Source of the DNA: Mesostigma viride
Lineage: Eukaryota; Streptophyta; Mesostigmatophyceae; Mesostigmatales; Mesostigmataceae
Assembly (NCBI GenBank): GCA_009746045.1
Contig: RPFO01000035.1
Location: 1 to 25,000 of the forward strand
Reading direction: 5' to 3'
DNA: 25,000 bases
Shown: piece by piece, positions 1 to 8,077 of the stretch
Layout: the number at the start of each line of letters is the position of its first letter
Numbering within the stretch: position 1 is the first letter of the stretch
The notes under the pieces: generated by a model
Database searches by the model: none
What the model was told of the DNA's origin: nothing
What the model saw: only the letters and a program-made list of their open reading frames with translations
Made by a program: the position numbers and the translations under genes

Positions 1-1149
1 TACCGCGCGGATTCAGCTCTCAACTTCTGGTCGGAGGTCTTGGCGGTATTGTAGATGAGGATCGTCGGCCGATCCACCCATCAAAGGCGGCGGACTGCGT
101 TAGCCGATCGCCCCGAAACGCGAGATTCGGCCTTGAACGTTTCCGGGGATTTTGCCCGCCATCTCGCGTCTGTCGGTGACGCACGTCGAATCTGGTGTCT
201 GAAAGTGTTCAAATACCGTGTCCCCGAAAGCGAAGGCGTGCTGCTGGTTGTCAAAAAATTTTGTCTCGAGTGCCTATCGCGACATATACTGGGTTGTCTT
301 CGTCAGGACCCTGTGTGCGACGGCTACGACGGGACCTGTGGAGTGGTACTGGTCGATTCGCTCTCGGGCCGGTCATCGGTGGCTTCTATCATGAATCCTC
401 TGTATATATTTCCCGTGGTCCCGGGGTTGTTGGTATCAGGGTAAGGTAGCGTCGTTTCGAGCTGTTTGGCGACTATCACCTACGGACGATCTTGGTCCCG
501 ATTTAAGATCCCCAGATGTAGATGACGAGGTCAGAGTCCCGAGCGGAGGTTGATGAAGCCGGAGTGGACGTCTTCTCGTTGAGCTCTCTGGTGGTGTCCA
601 GAATTGGGCGTCTTCGTCGGGAATTGACTGCGTTAACGTGATATCCCCGAGGCTCCCGGTTTCTTCTTTGTCGTTCTCTGCAGCAAGCGTGCCCTCGGCC
701 CGCGTGTCTTCTGGACGGCGGTCCCCGTGGTGGTCGCTGAACAGGGTGCTGCCGTCCGACGGGTTCGTACCACTGCGTATCAAAGGCGGGGTCGACGGGC
801 CTGGGTCGTACGAGTTATCGTGAACGTAAAGCGTATTGGAGGCCGCGTTGCCACTCCCCCACGATGCGTCTATCACCGTGTTTGCACCAACGTTTACAGT
901 CGTTGAGAAGTTGGCCATAGTTGGAGTGACGTCGAACGTGTAGAGTTTCCACTTCCCAGGAGGTTTGAGGCCGCCCCATTGGTAACGGTGATGTCGCCCA
1001 ACACAAAACCAGTTACAGGCCTGTTAAATGTGGCAGTCACGGTCACTGGAACAACAGTAGGCGTTGGGCTGCCAGTCGTGAGGGTTACAGTATTCTTGGC
1101 ACGCCTCTTCCGCGTGAGTAGTGGGCAAATGCTATAATCAAACGACATC
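1..1149 (-). pseudogene. Broken structural/fibre-like gene with Ig-like domain, runs off the left edge
   Basis: No single frame is open throughout, yet protein-like segments follow one another on the minus strand. From the ATG at 1149 (MSFDYS) comes an Ig-like stretch with FNRPVTGFVLGDITVTNG, typical of bacterial-type Ig-like (Big) repeats. After a break at about 955 it goes on with KWKLYTFDVTPT and NTLYVHDNSYD. Further segments contain LVIYIWGS (near 510), NIYRGFMIEATDD (about 390-430), FAFGDTVFEHFQTPDS (about 185-230) and RPTILIYNTAKTSDQ (about 25-70). Breaks at about 955-957, 645-648 and near 120 and 80 are one-base shifts in C/G runs. Two in-frame TAG codons also appear to interrupt it. 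Inferred: one long beta-rich surface protein, or two adjacent ones, either decayed or misread. The order of segments between 650 and 820 is uncertain, because several frames look possible there. Confidence 0.5.
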
Positions 1150-1157
1150 AAACTAAT

Positions 1158-1346
1158 CTACAATATCATGACACTATTTTTTGGAGTTTCGTGGCAGTGG
1201 ATATTGAAACTTCCCAACCAAACCGGCCCTTGTTTTGCTGGCAAAAGTGAGGCCCTGCCATCATCTGCTAGGTTTGGCGTATCGAAGATCAGTATCTGCC
1301 TATTTAAGGGGTTTGCGACTATCCTAGGGTCTTTGAGATAATCCAT
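1158..1346 (-). CDS. Small unknown protein downstream of the capsid gene
   Basis: I do not recognise this 62-residue ORF. The ATG at 1346 follows the major capsid stop (1362-1364) by 15 bases and lies 25 bases below a TAAAAATCTC motif (1371-1380), which fits the packing of the other minus-strand genes. The sequence (starting MDYLKDPRIVANPLNRQ) is mixed polar/hydrophobic, with no membrane segment or clear motif. It could be a separate small virion gene. Since the gene on its left is heavily frameshifted, it could instead be the N-terminal piece of that gene. Confidence 0.4.
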   Translation of the reverse strand: MDYLKDPRIVANPLNRQILIFDTPNLADDGRASLLPAKQGPVWLGSFNIHCHETPKNSVMIL

Positions 1347-1361
1347 CGAAGACACAGTATA

Positions 1362-2602
1362 CTAGAGAGGGAGATTTTTACAGCTGAACGACGGCTGGCG
1401 ACCCGCGCCGATGTCCATGCGTGACTCGGACTCGGCGAAGATGTACAAGACGAGGTCCGTGCCGCCTGTCTTGGAGACGCGGAGAGTGACGACGCTGGCC
1501 GTGCCCTCAAGTCGAGACCTGACTGCCACCCCTCTCCAGCGGATGGCATGTTAAGGTGCGCGGCCATGGTGAAATGTCGCGTAGGCCAATTTGCCTCGGT
1601 AACGGTGGTGCCGGCAGGAGCTCCGATGTTGCCCTGGTCACCAAAGCATGACAAAAGGTTTACCCATGCCTCTGTAGGACCCATAGCGTATGCAGGGGTT
1701 TGGTAGTTCCCATTAATGTCAAATTGGAACGAAGTGAGATCATCGTCTTGGTGGTAGAACATAATATTGTTGACTCCGTTAGCAACGTCATCGCCACTGT
1801 CGACCTGGACTGCCAGGAGCTTAGAGGCGCTCATGGCGGACAAGCTAGCCTTCATGGCGTACGTGTTGCCAGCACCCAGTGACTGCTTCGTCGACGTCCA
1901 CGTGTTCCAGGTGTATGGGATAGTCCCGCCCTGGGCCAACCGACTAGACAATACCTGCCCAATGACATCCTCTTGGAATCTGTACACTTCAATGGACCAG
2001 TAAATATCCTTCAGGGTATACGATAGCCCAGCCCCCGCTGCACTAGGAATAAGAACGCCGGCAGCTGCCAGTGTCACCCGTACTTCTATCGGCGGCATGA
2101 GAGACATGTCCACAATCCTTGGATTGCCAGACAAGAAACCGATGAAGTGATCAATGCACCCTGGTTTAGCGTCGGCTTCCGCGATATTCGCCGTAGGGGC
2201 CGCTACAGCGTTGTCAGCCCAGCCAGCTGGCCTTTGAGTTTGGGTGTAGCTCGCCCTCCGTGACTTGCGAGGAGGGTGTAGTACAACTGGTTGTAGTCGT
2301 TGATGTTGTCTACTTGCTGTCCTCCAACCAAGACCTCCAGTCGCTTGATGAGGCTCGAGGTATGTGGGGGGAACGAGGCGAAACCGGCGGTTGTAGAGGT
2401 CCATCCCTTAAAATTCATTGTGAGCGTGTGCAAGTCGCAGAACCCGGACGTCGGCAAGCGCACGCTGATAGTCGACCCGTGACGCACGTCCGTGGCCGCA
2501 GAGGTCGTGGAGAGCTGAACCCTCTGGGTCGTGTGCTGCCCGAGGGACTTGATGACGTGTTGCATGCTGCGGGGATAGCGCGATCCATCGATGTATACCC
2601 AT
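1362..2602 (-). CDS. MCP: PLV major capsid protein (double jelly-roll), frame broken at two or three points
   Basis: This gene would build the hexameric capsomers of the icosahedral shell. The N-terminal frame (2565 down to about 2220) has the hallmark block of PLV/virophage capsid proteins: SSLIKRLEVLVGGQQVD followed by NDYNQLYYTLL. The protein continues in a second frame (about 2218-1530) with LSYTLKDIYWSIEVYRFQ and FHMAAHLNM-like beta stretches. It ends in a third frame with TDLVLYIFAESESRMD and a TAG at 1362-1364. Total length would be about 410 residues, somewhat short for the family. The breaks map to short C runs on the plus strand (2218-2220 and 1529-1532), and each is a one-base shift in the same direction. 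The start is either the ATG at 2565 or, with a further one-base break, the ATG at 2602 that follows a TAAAATAATCT motif. It is either a decayed copy or a base-calling artefact. Confidence 0.85.
1371..1380 (-). promoter_or_regulatory. Candidate PLV promoter box TAAAAATCTC inside the capsid gene's 3' end
   Basis: The box lies in the last codons of the major capsid frame, 25 bases before the ATG of the small ORF at 1346. A TATAC element (reverse strand, about 1357-1361) lies between them. Same class as the three stop-codon boxes. Confidence 0.3.
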
Positions 2603-2608
2603 GTGCTT

Positions 2609-2619
2609 AGATTATTTTA
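2609..2619 (-). promoter_or_regulatory. Candidate PLV promoter box TAAAATAATCT, includes a stop codon
   Basis: The TAA stop of the 95-aa gene opens the box, and AAGCAC follows directly before the ATG at 2602. This supports 2602 rather than 2565 as the original start of the major capsid gene. Confidence 0.3.
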
Positions 2620-2904
2620 CCGTAAGATCTCTCCTAGTAATGGGTTGTTTTGTCGGTGAGCCTCGACCCTCTTGTCAAAGCTCGAGAGTGCCTTCAACCC
2701 AGCGTCCGCGAACCCCGCGATGTTGCTGAGCACCGGCGTGTTCCTCACGATTTCTCCTGGCACCCCTCCAAAAACGGCGTCCGCGGTCTTCAACAAAGCC
2801 TGTGCCGTGCGCGCGCCATGGCCGACCTTTCGAATAGCATCCCCCGCAGCATGGCCGACTTTACGAACGACAGAGGCGACCTTTCCGAAGACTCGATCAA
2901 ACAT
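2617..2904 (-). CDS. Small basic amphipathic-helix protein between capsid and penton genes
   Basis: Not recognised at family level. The 95-residue product starts MFDRVFGKVASVVRKVGHAAG, and the first 45 residues read as a positively charged amphipathic helix with repeated VRKVGH/IRKVGH elements. A second helical, alanine-rich half follows and a charged tail (KRVEAHRQNNP) ends it. The ATG at 2904 sits one base after the penton gene's stop, so the two are probably co-transcribed. Its position between penton and major capsid genes and its helical basic character suggest a minor internal virion or membrane-active protein, comparable in concept to adenovirus-type internal cement or lytic proteins. 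That comparison is analogy, not homology. The frame is intact. Confidence 0.65.
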   Translation of the reverse strand: MFDRVFGKVASVVRKVGHAAGDAIRKVGHGARTAQALLKTADAVFGGVPGEIVRNTPVLSNIAGFADAGLKALSSFDKRVEAHRQNNPLLGEILR

Positions 2905-2905
2905 T

Positions 2906-3745
2906 TCAACTTTGATATGGTATAGGCTGAGAAAATTTGTCGTCTGGGTCCTTGAGCGCGACGTACTTCAAGACCCGCGATATCTTGCGGGCCTCTGAGC
3001 CGATCACTTTCTGCGGCGAGATGCGGAAGGCTAGCTGAGCAACCCAGTCGGTGTACACGTCTATCGGCTGGTCATCCTCGTCCAACAACCGCAACGAGAT
3101 GGAAGTTGGCGACTCTCTCAAATGCTGCCACAGAGGCTGGTACGACATCCACACTATGGGCTCCAGGTACTGCGACATCACTGGCAGGACGGCAAGGAGC
3201 CCGCCATACTGGGCGCCCTGGGGGGAAGATACCACATTCCCGCGGACTAGGTCGGTGTACACGAACACGGAGCTCAACCGACCGTTTGTGGCAGGTCTGT
3301 TCGAAGTGAGAGACGTCGTGGATTGGTATGCTAGTGGGAGAAGGCCGAGTACCCTTCCTGCGTATTCAGAGACCTGGATGGAAAACGCATTGGGAGATGA
3401 AAAAGTGTACTTGCTCTTCGCGCGATCGTATGTCACCGTCATCCCAGGGTCGTGCACTCGTAGTGCGTTCTCAATGTTGGCCCTGTTCTCCAAACACGTG
3501 TATGAGCCGTGGGGGAGAAATATCTCATGGGTGTCTGATGTTACTTGTGTGGTGAAAAGGAACTTGTTATTTCTCGAAGTGATGTGCGCTTGCTCGTATG
3601 GGACTGAGAGTAACTCGAGACCCACGTCGTGGAAGTCGTCCAAAAGGCCCATGGGGATGTCCCACGTGGGAGCAGCCAAGTCACCCCTCGCCCTGTCAGC
3701 AGTTCTAAGGGTCAAAAGGATCGTCTCTTGAACATGGTCTTTCAT
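2906..3745 (-). CDS. mCP: Minor capsid protein (penton, single jelly-roll)
   Basis: The 279-residue product would form the pentamers at the capsid vertices. The layout fits PLV/polinton penton proteins: an early strand pair with a short NN-containing loop (SRNNKFLFTTQV, about residues 57-68), then HEIFLPHGSYTCLENRANIENAL (about 73-95), where a hydrophobic strand leads to G-x-Y-T and a helix. A middle part carries GRVLGLLP and a conserved-looking VFVYTDLVRGNVV (about 160-172). A C-terminal beta part follows, with TSISLRLLDEDDQPIDV. The assignment rests on this pattern and on the neighbouring major capsid gene. The frame is intact and the ATG at 3745 follows the preceding gene's stop by four bases. 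No TATA-like box is seen, but GCTAAGC lies just before the start, as it does before the capsid ORF at 2602. Confidence 0.8.
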   Translation of the reverse strand: MKDHVQETILLTLRTADRARGDLAAPTWDIPMGLLDDFHDVGLELLSVPYEQAHITSRNNKFLFTTQVTSDTHEIFLPHGSYTCLENRANIENALRVHDPGMTVTYDRAKSKYTFSSPNAFSIQVSEYAGRVLGLLPLAYQSTTSLTSNRPATNGRLSSVFVYTDLVRGNVVSSPQGAQYGGLLAVLPVMSQYLEPIVWMSYQPLWQHLRESPTSISLRLLDEDDQPIDVYTDWVAQLAFRISPQKVIGSEARKISRVLKYVALKDPDDKFSQPIPYQS

Positions 3746-3749
3746 ACGC

Positions 3750-3980
3750 TTAGCTCTCTACCATCAACTCCGATTTGATTTCGGGTCTATTCAGAACTAC
3801 CACTTCGCCCTCTTTTGCGTCCTTGAAAGCGCGTTTGAGAGCGCGCTTTCCTTTCCCAGTCATAGGTTTCTTTCTACAATACAAAAACGCGGCCTCGATG
3901 AACTCTCGTGGCATGCTAGGGTACAGTACCATCCACTGAGAAATCTCGATCAGGTCAGACTCTGTGAAAATTGGATCCAT
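3750..3980 (-). CDS. Small unknown protein of the structural operon
   Basis: I do not recognise this intact 76-residue ORF. The N-terminal half is mixed alpha-type (MDPIFTESDLIEISQWMVLYP). The middle is strongly basic (CRKKPMTGKGKRALKRAFKDAK, about residues 34-55) and the end acidic. It fits tightly between the zinc-finger gene (29 bases upstream) and the penton gene (4 bases downstream). A TAAAAAATATCT motif spans the upstream gene's stop codon. A nucleic-acid or capsid-bound accessory role is possible from charge alone, but nothing more specific can be supported. Confidence 0.6.
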   Translation of the reverse strand: MDPIFTESDLIEISQWMVLYPSMPREFIEAAFLYCRKKPMTGKGKRALKRAFKDAKEGEVVVLNRPEIKSELMVES

Positions 3981-4000
3981 TGCGTAATATTATCACACAC

Positions 4001-4012
4001 AGATATTTTTTA
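4001..4012 (-). promoter_or_regulatory. Candidate PLV promoter box TAAAAAATATCT, includes a stop codon
   Basis: The TAA stop of the zinc-finger gene is its first three bases. It lies 20 bases before the ATG at 3980 of the 76-aa gene and is followed by a second A/T-rich stretch (GATAATATTA). Same class as the box at 4766-4777. Confidence 0.35.
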
Positions 4013-4753
4013 GGCACGGATACCCGTAGCCATTCCCAAGGCAGCTAACCTGGCTGCTCTCATCCTCTCTCTTCCACCCGAGCCAACTACCACTGGCTCA
4101 CCGCCCACCGTCCTGCCTTGGGGCCTTTTATGAATTCTGTTGATATGAGTCGTCCTTCCGCCTTGGCTTTTAAAGTCCCTCGTGCATCCAGGCTCGGTGC
4201 ACGGAAACCGGGCAGGTCCGGTTCCGGTATCTGATGTCAAAGGTGGCGCTGGCTCTCTAGGCACCGCGGTCTCACCGAAGACAAACATGGGATCCGTTCC
4301 CATTTCCGCCGTCTCCTTCCTCCCACTCGCACCACCTCGGTATATCTTCAACCTTCTACCGACCCTGAGACCTGTTGCTCTAGCGGGAGCTGCCGGTGGC
4401 GCCACTACAACCGGCTCATCGGATGTTGTAGCAGCTGCCGTCGTCGCGCCGCCAGCCGCGGTTGCTGGTGTGGCGACGCTTACGCCACCTCCTAATGAGT
4501 TGTCGATTGGCATCATCGGGACGCGAACCGGTTGCGCGACGTTGGACAGGGCCGCCAACAGAATCGCGTCTCTGAACCCGCGAGCTTCCGCTACTTTCCC
4601 CTTGGCAGCGGGAGCTCTGTGTGGTCGCGAGTTGATTACGATCGTGTTCTTGACGGAATTGGAGGACCTAGAGGAGACTCTTGTGGACGTCGTAGTGGTA
4701 GGCGCGCGTTTTCGTCCTGAGCGTCGGCCGCGTTTCGTTTTCCTTGGTGGCAT
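4010..4753 (-). CDS. Basic protein with C-terminal C2H2 zinc finger
   Basis: The 247-residue product starts with a very basic tail (MPPRKTKRGRRSGRKRAP), then low-complexity Ser/Thr and Ala/Val/Pro-rich linkers. At residues 185-208 it has a classical C2H2 finger: Cys185-x4-Cys190-x12-His203-x4-His208 (PCTEPGC...HINRIH). A further basic stretch follows. The fold is a known DNA- or RNA-binding unit. Position inside the capsid-gene array suggests a packaged or DNA-condensing protein, or a late transcription factor; the sequence cannot separate these. The start ATG at 4753 lies 22 bases below the stop of the 1092-aa gene, whose TAA is part of a TAAAAATCTCTC box. The frame is intact. Confidence 0.7.
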   Translation of the reverse strand: MPPRKTKRGRRSGRKRAPTTTTSTRVSSRSSNSVKNTIVINSRPHRAPAAKGKVAEARGFRDAILLAALSNVAQPVRVPMMPIDNSLGGGVSVATPATAAGGATTAAATTSDEPVVVAPPAAPARATGLRVGRRLKIYRGGASGRKETAEMGTDPMFVFGETAVPREPAPPLTSDTGTGPARFPCTEPGCTRDFKSQGGRTTHINRIHKRPQGRTVGGEPVVVGSGGRERMRAARLAALGMATGIRA

Positions 4754-4765
4754 GTTTACTTATGC

Positions 4766-4777
4766 GAGAGATTTTTA
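4766..4777 (-). promoter_or_regulatory. Candidate PLV promoter box TAAAAATCTCTC, includes a stop codon
   Basis: On the minus strand the TAA stop of the 1092-aa gene opens the box, which ends 12 bases before the ATG of the zinc-finger gene. Related boxes occur at 4001-4012, 2609-2619 and 1371-1380 before other genes of the same strand. Promoter function is inferred from position and recurrence only. Confidence 0.4.
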
Positions 4778-7700
4778 TGCGCTCGTCCACGTGATCGTCT
4801 TCGACACAGCCGTTGCGGCGGTCCCAGCTCGGGATTTGCAGAAGTTGTTGGATAGGGTGATAGGGGCAGAGTAGCCTGTTGGTGGGATCCGGTTTAAATG
4901 TAGCAGGATTTGGAACTTGCCATCATCTTCTGTGTACCCGGGGACGACGGACCAATAAGGCGCGAATATCAGGAATGGGAGCCCGGTTCCCACTGCTTTT
5001 GCCTTCATTCGATAAGGGTTAGAGAGGTCGAGGATGGTTGGTAAGGCACCCGTGAAATTGACGCGAAGGTACACGTGCTCCAAGGACGTTGGCAAAGTGA
5101 GCTCGCTTTGGTTGGCTGGGTCGTGGAATGACAGCGTGGCCGTGGGGGTACCGTGCCATAGCTGAGGGATGAAGTAGTCGTACACAGGAGGCCGCAGACC
5201 GGGGATGGTGTGGGATATCCTCCGCGTCTCGTTGATGTCAGTGAACTGGGCGACGTCTAACCCATGAGTTGTGCCTATTAGCACCAATGCGTTGTCATAA
5301 TACCCACACACGCTCGTATCGAGGACAATAGCACCGGGTCCAGAAAGGGTGGGACTGAGCACAGTGGCAAATGTGACCGTTGCAAGGTGAGTGAGCCCAC
5401 CAACGACTGGTACAAACGTGTTTGCGAGGGTGGACGTGATGGTTACCGTGTTTGTCCCTGGGGTGAAGACATTTGTACCCCCTGCCCACTCCGCTCCAAA
5501 GACACATGTAACCTGCCCGGCAACATTGCTCACTTTTGTCGGGTCGAACCCCATGACAACGCTGAACTTCTTAATGGCTTGACGGGCTGGAAGTACTCCA
5601 TAGAGTTGGACAGGGTACGTCACGAGTTGCGCCTCATAAGACGTTGTTGGGCACTTGACCACTGTGTGAATCATGCTTTCATCCGTCAATGTGAGCTCCT
5701 TGAACCATAGATTGGTAGCTCCAGGCACTGGCTTTGTTACGGAATACTTGCCGAAGATGGAACAGTTCTGCCCCGCGGTGCCCCGGTGTCGTAGTTGGAT
5801 CACATCTCCTCCCTTTGTACAGGTCCCGGAGGGGTTATTCGTGAAGATGGAATCTAGCTCAACAGCCGTGAGATCGTCTTCGATGTTCGCTATTTCAATG
5901 GCGTGGTATTCTCCTGACAGGTGCATAACTGGCCGTAGGGGCATTGGCACGTATGGATCAATGATATCTGTTGGCGTGGATGTGAAAATCCCGGCGCTGT
6001 TTGAGATTTTTGTCATCTGACTCATCCTAGTTGGGAGTGTCTTGGCTATATACCTCTCGACTATTCCGTCAGACCGTCGTCGAAACGCAACCCAGTAACT
6101 CAACTGCTGCCTCCACGAGCTATTGAGTGTGTATCGCACTCTTGCCTTGAGGTTGTCATACAGGTCGAGAGCATAGTCGGAGTGGTGAAGGTTGACCCCA
6201 AGCATGGCCCAATGGGTCGTTTGAGCGTTTCTCCAATTTGAGTGTCCGTCCGTAACGGCCGGATGATACTTTCCAGATAAACTCATCGTGTTCTCAGCAA
6301 ATGACACAAAAGCGTCATTGCTTCCGAGATACATGCGAAAACACATGCAGAACGGACCGTCTATTAACTCGTTTGCAAAAACGACACACTTTGATGGAGC
6401 CGGCGTGGCTGTTTTTATCAAATAAAAGCTCGTGGGGTCATTCGGTTCAAAGTAGTACTTCGATGACTCTGCCTGAGAAGTCGTGAAGATATTACGAGAA
6501 AGGACGTCTAAACTGCGAAGGTTGTCATGAGTCCCTTCTACTGTCGCGTTCTCCCCAGAGAGGTTGGGGTAGTCTCTTGGGCATGTGAAGCTGTAATAAA
6601 TGTCCGTATTAGCGCTTTCGTGGTCGGTTGGTGTGTACGTGAAATAGTTAATCCCTGACAAGGTTGCCTTGACACCCCCCTCTATATGCAAGTTGAAACT
6701 GACTGGGTTTTCGAGGTTCATCCCCCACCCAACGACAGGGTCCGCCAGTGCTGTAATTGCTATCCTCATTGGATTCGCGTATGATACAAACTTGCTCTTT
6801 GATCGTATCCCACTAGAGGTTGTAGAAAGTTTCGAGACACCTACCATGACCCCCGCCTTCCTAGTCGTAAACGAGGTAATGGTAGAGTCATCGAAGAGGT
6901 CTAGCTCGTAACTCAGCCATTTTCCCGTGTCGGTACTTGTCAAGTTGGTAACTAGAGCATCCTCACCACGCAGTCCTCCGTTCACAGATAGCGTGAACCC
7001 GCCAATCGTCGGAGAGGCCTCCGTGAGTCGAACGTTGTTGATGTACCATCGCAAAGGGAGTTTTCTCAGGTAGGCGCTAGGGACGCAATCTTTGATGCCT
7101 TGTACTATCGAAAGCCCTGGGATGCATTCATACGTCTGAAAAGGGTAGGTGACTACTAGCCAAGTGACAGCGTTCAATTCATCGATCCTGCCAATTCTCC
7201 AGCTAGAGAGTTTTGCATAGGATCGGGTTATTGTGAAAGAACGCCCGGTTAGCGCGGCAGGGCGGTTGTGGTCTCTCATGGTGGAAAACGAGATTTGCTC
7301 GACTAGCAAAGGGCTACCCGAAAATCGCGTCCCGCCATATCCAAAATACAGGTCCTTGAAATACGGGTATCCGACATCTGGGTTAACCAAGTTGTTCCCC
7401 GCTGCATAAAATGAGGACTGGTAGTCTCTCGCGACAAAATCGCAAATTCCGCTTACTTCTCCGCTGTTGACGATATATGGCAACTCAACACGCACGTCTT
7501 GGTCATTGATGACGCTAAAGGCATTGTCATGAGAAGCCGTCGTTCCATCTTCATAATGCATGACAAATGGCGCGTTTGGATTTGTCAGAGTAGTATAGCC
7601 GATACCCAAGTTGTCGAACAGAAAGTCTAGCTGTGTGCGGGTCGGTATTCGATGGCCTGGGTCTTGGAGCGTATCAGCGTCAAAATGGAATGACATGACC

Positions 7701-8053
7701 CCATTGCTCGGTGTCTCGATGTCTATGAAGCTGCTTTTTACGTACATGTTTTCGAATATGGCTTGGTCTTTAAACCACGATTTCCCATCCACTACCAGCT
7801 TAAAAAATGACTCGATAGGGTCCGCGGCCGTCTCCTCGTCGTAATCATCGCCTAAACGCAAACTTGTTGGCTCACTTGGGTAACACACCCGCACGCCATC
7901 AACAATCGTATGCAAGTCAAATGGATGAACCTGGGATAATTGCAACGCTACAATGTCCTGTTCAACGCTTGCGATTCGCGCGTCTGTTTCTTGGTCGACC
8001 GTCAAGCCGGTTGCGAGGTTTATGGGCCGGTTGAGAGTCGAAATCACTACCAT
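4775..8053 (-). CDS. Large 1092-residue PLV structural protein, probable fibre/attachment protein
   Basis: The longest gene here and fully intact. No catalytic motif or membrane segment is visible. Residues about 24-42 (DARIASVEQDIVALQLSQ) form a short heptad-like helix of the kind that trimerises fibre proteins. The rest is beta-rich, with many aromatic, Thr, Ser and Asn residues and few Lys. Around residues 840-930 a segment (IKKFSVVMGFDPTKVS, then ATVTFATV and GPGAIVLDTSVCGYYDN) resembles the layout of a cohesin-type beta-sandwich; that reading is tentative. Length, composition and place at the head of the capsid operon suggest a host-attachment spike or vertex protein. The start ATG (MVVIST) lies 24 bases from the divergent start at 8078. 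Confidence 0.65.
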   Translation of the reverse strand: MVVISTLNRPINLATGLTVDQETDARIASVEQDIVALQLSQVHPFDLHTIVDGVRVCYPSEPTSLRLGDDYDEETAADPIESFFKLVVDGKSWFKDQAIFENMYVKSSFIDIETPSNGVMSFHFDADTLQDPGHRIPTRTQLDFLFDNLGIGYTTLTNPNAPFVMHYEDGTTASHDNAFSVINDQDVRVELPYIVNSGEVSGICDFVARDYQSSFYAAGNNLVNPDVGYPYFKDLYFGYGGTRFSGSPLLVEQISFSTMRDHNRPAALTGRSFTITRSYAKLSSWRIGRIDELNAVTWLVVTYPFQTYECIPGLSIVQGIKDCVPSAYLRKLPLRWYINNVRLTEASPTIGGFTLSVNGGLRGEDALVTNLTSTDTGKWLSYELDLFDDSTITSFTTRKAGVMVGVSKLSTTSSGIRSKSKFVSYANPMRIAITALADPVVGWGMNLENPVSFNLHIEGGVKATLSGINYFTYTPTDHESANTDIYYSFTCPRDYPNLSGENATVEGTHDNLRSLDVLSRNIFTTSQAESSKYYFEPNDPTSFYLIKTATPAPSKCVVFANELIDGPFCMCFRMYLGSNDAFVSFAENTMSLSGKYHPAVTDGHSNWRNAQTTHWAMLGVNLHHSDYALDLYDNLKARVRYTLNSSWRQQLSYWVAFRRRSDGIVERYIAKTLPTRMSQMTKISNSAGIFTSTPTDIIDPYVPMPLRPVMHLSGEYHAIEIANIEDDLTAVELDSIFTNNPSGTCTKGGDVIQLRHRGTAGQNCSIFGKYSVTKPVPGATNLWFKELTLTDESMIHTVVKCPTTSYEAQLVTYPVQLYGVLPARQAIKKFSVVMGFDPTKVSNVAGQVTCVFGAEWAGGTNVFTPGTNTVTITSTLANTFVPVVGGLTHLATVTFATVLSPTLSGPGAIVLDTSVCGYYDNALVLIGTTHGLDVAQFTDINETRRISHTIPGLRPPVYDYFIPQLWHGTPTATLSFHDPANQSELTLPTSLEHVYLRVNFTGALPTILDLSNPYRMKAKAVGTGLPFLIFAPYWSVVPGYTEDDGKFQILLHLNRIPPTGYSAPITLSNNFCKSRAGTAATAVSKTITWTSA

Positions 8054-8077
8054 TTATTATCTGCCTAGAATATAAAC
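8054..8077. promoter_or_regulatory. 24-bp divergent promoter region
   Basis: Only 24 bases separate the ATG of the minus-strand structural array (8053) from the ATG of the plus-strand array (8078). They contain AGAATATAAAC directly before the plus start and, read on the minus strand, CTAGGCAGATAATAA directly before the minus start. Both arrays must be read from here or from boxes inside the opposing genes. Confidence 0.5.

Noticed and set aside
55-449. Open frames of 129 and 84 residues on the plus strand
   Set aside because: No domain or composition typical of a protein. The minus strand shows better protein-like segments here, so these are shadows.
190-480. TAG read as glutamine (alternative genetic code)
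   Set aside because: Two TAG codons fall where Gln would fit, but intact genes here end in TAG (integrase, 11151-11153), so simple mutation or misreading is more likely.
3660-3671. TCCCACGTGGGA palindrome as part of the PLV motif family
   Set aside because: It lies inside the penton coding sequence and lacks the flanking TTT/AAA; probably chance.
4182-4874. 230-residue open frame on the plus strand
   Set aside because: Antisense to the zinc-finger gene, whose C2H2 spacing is exact.
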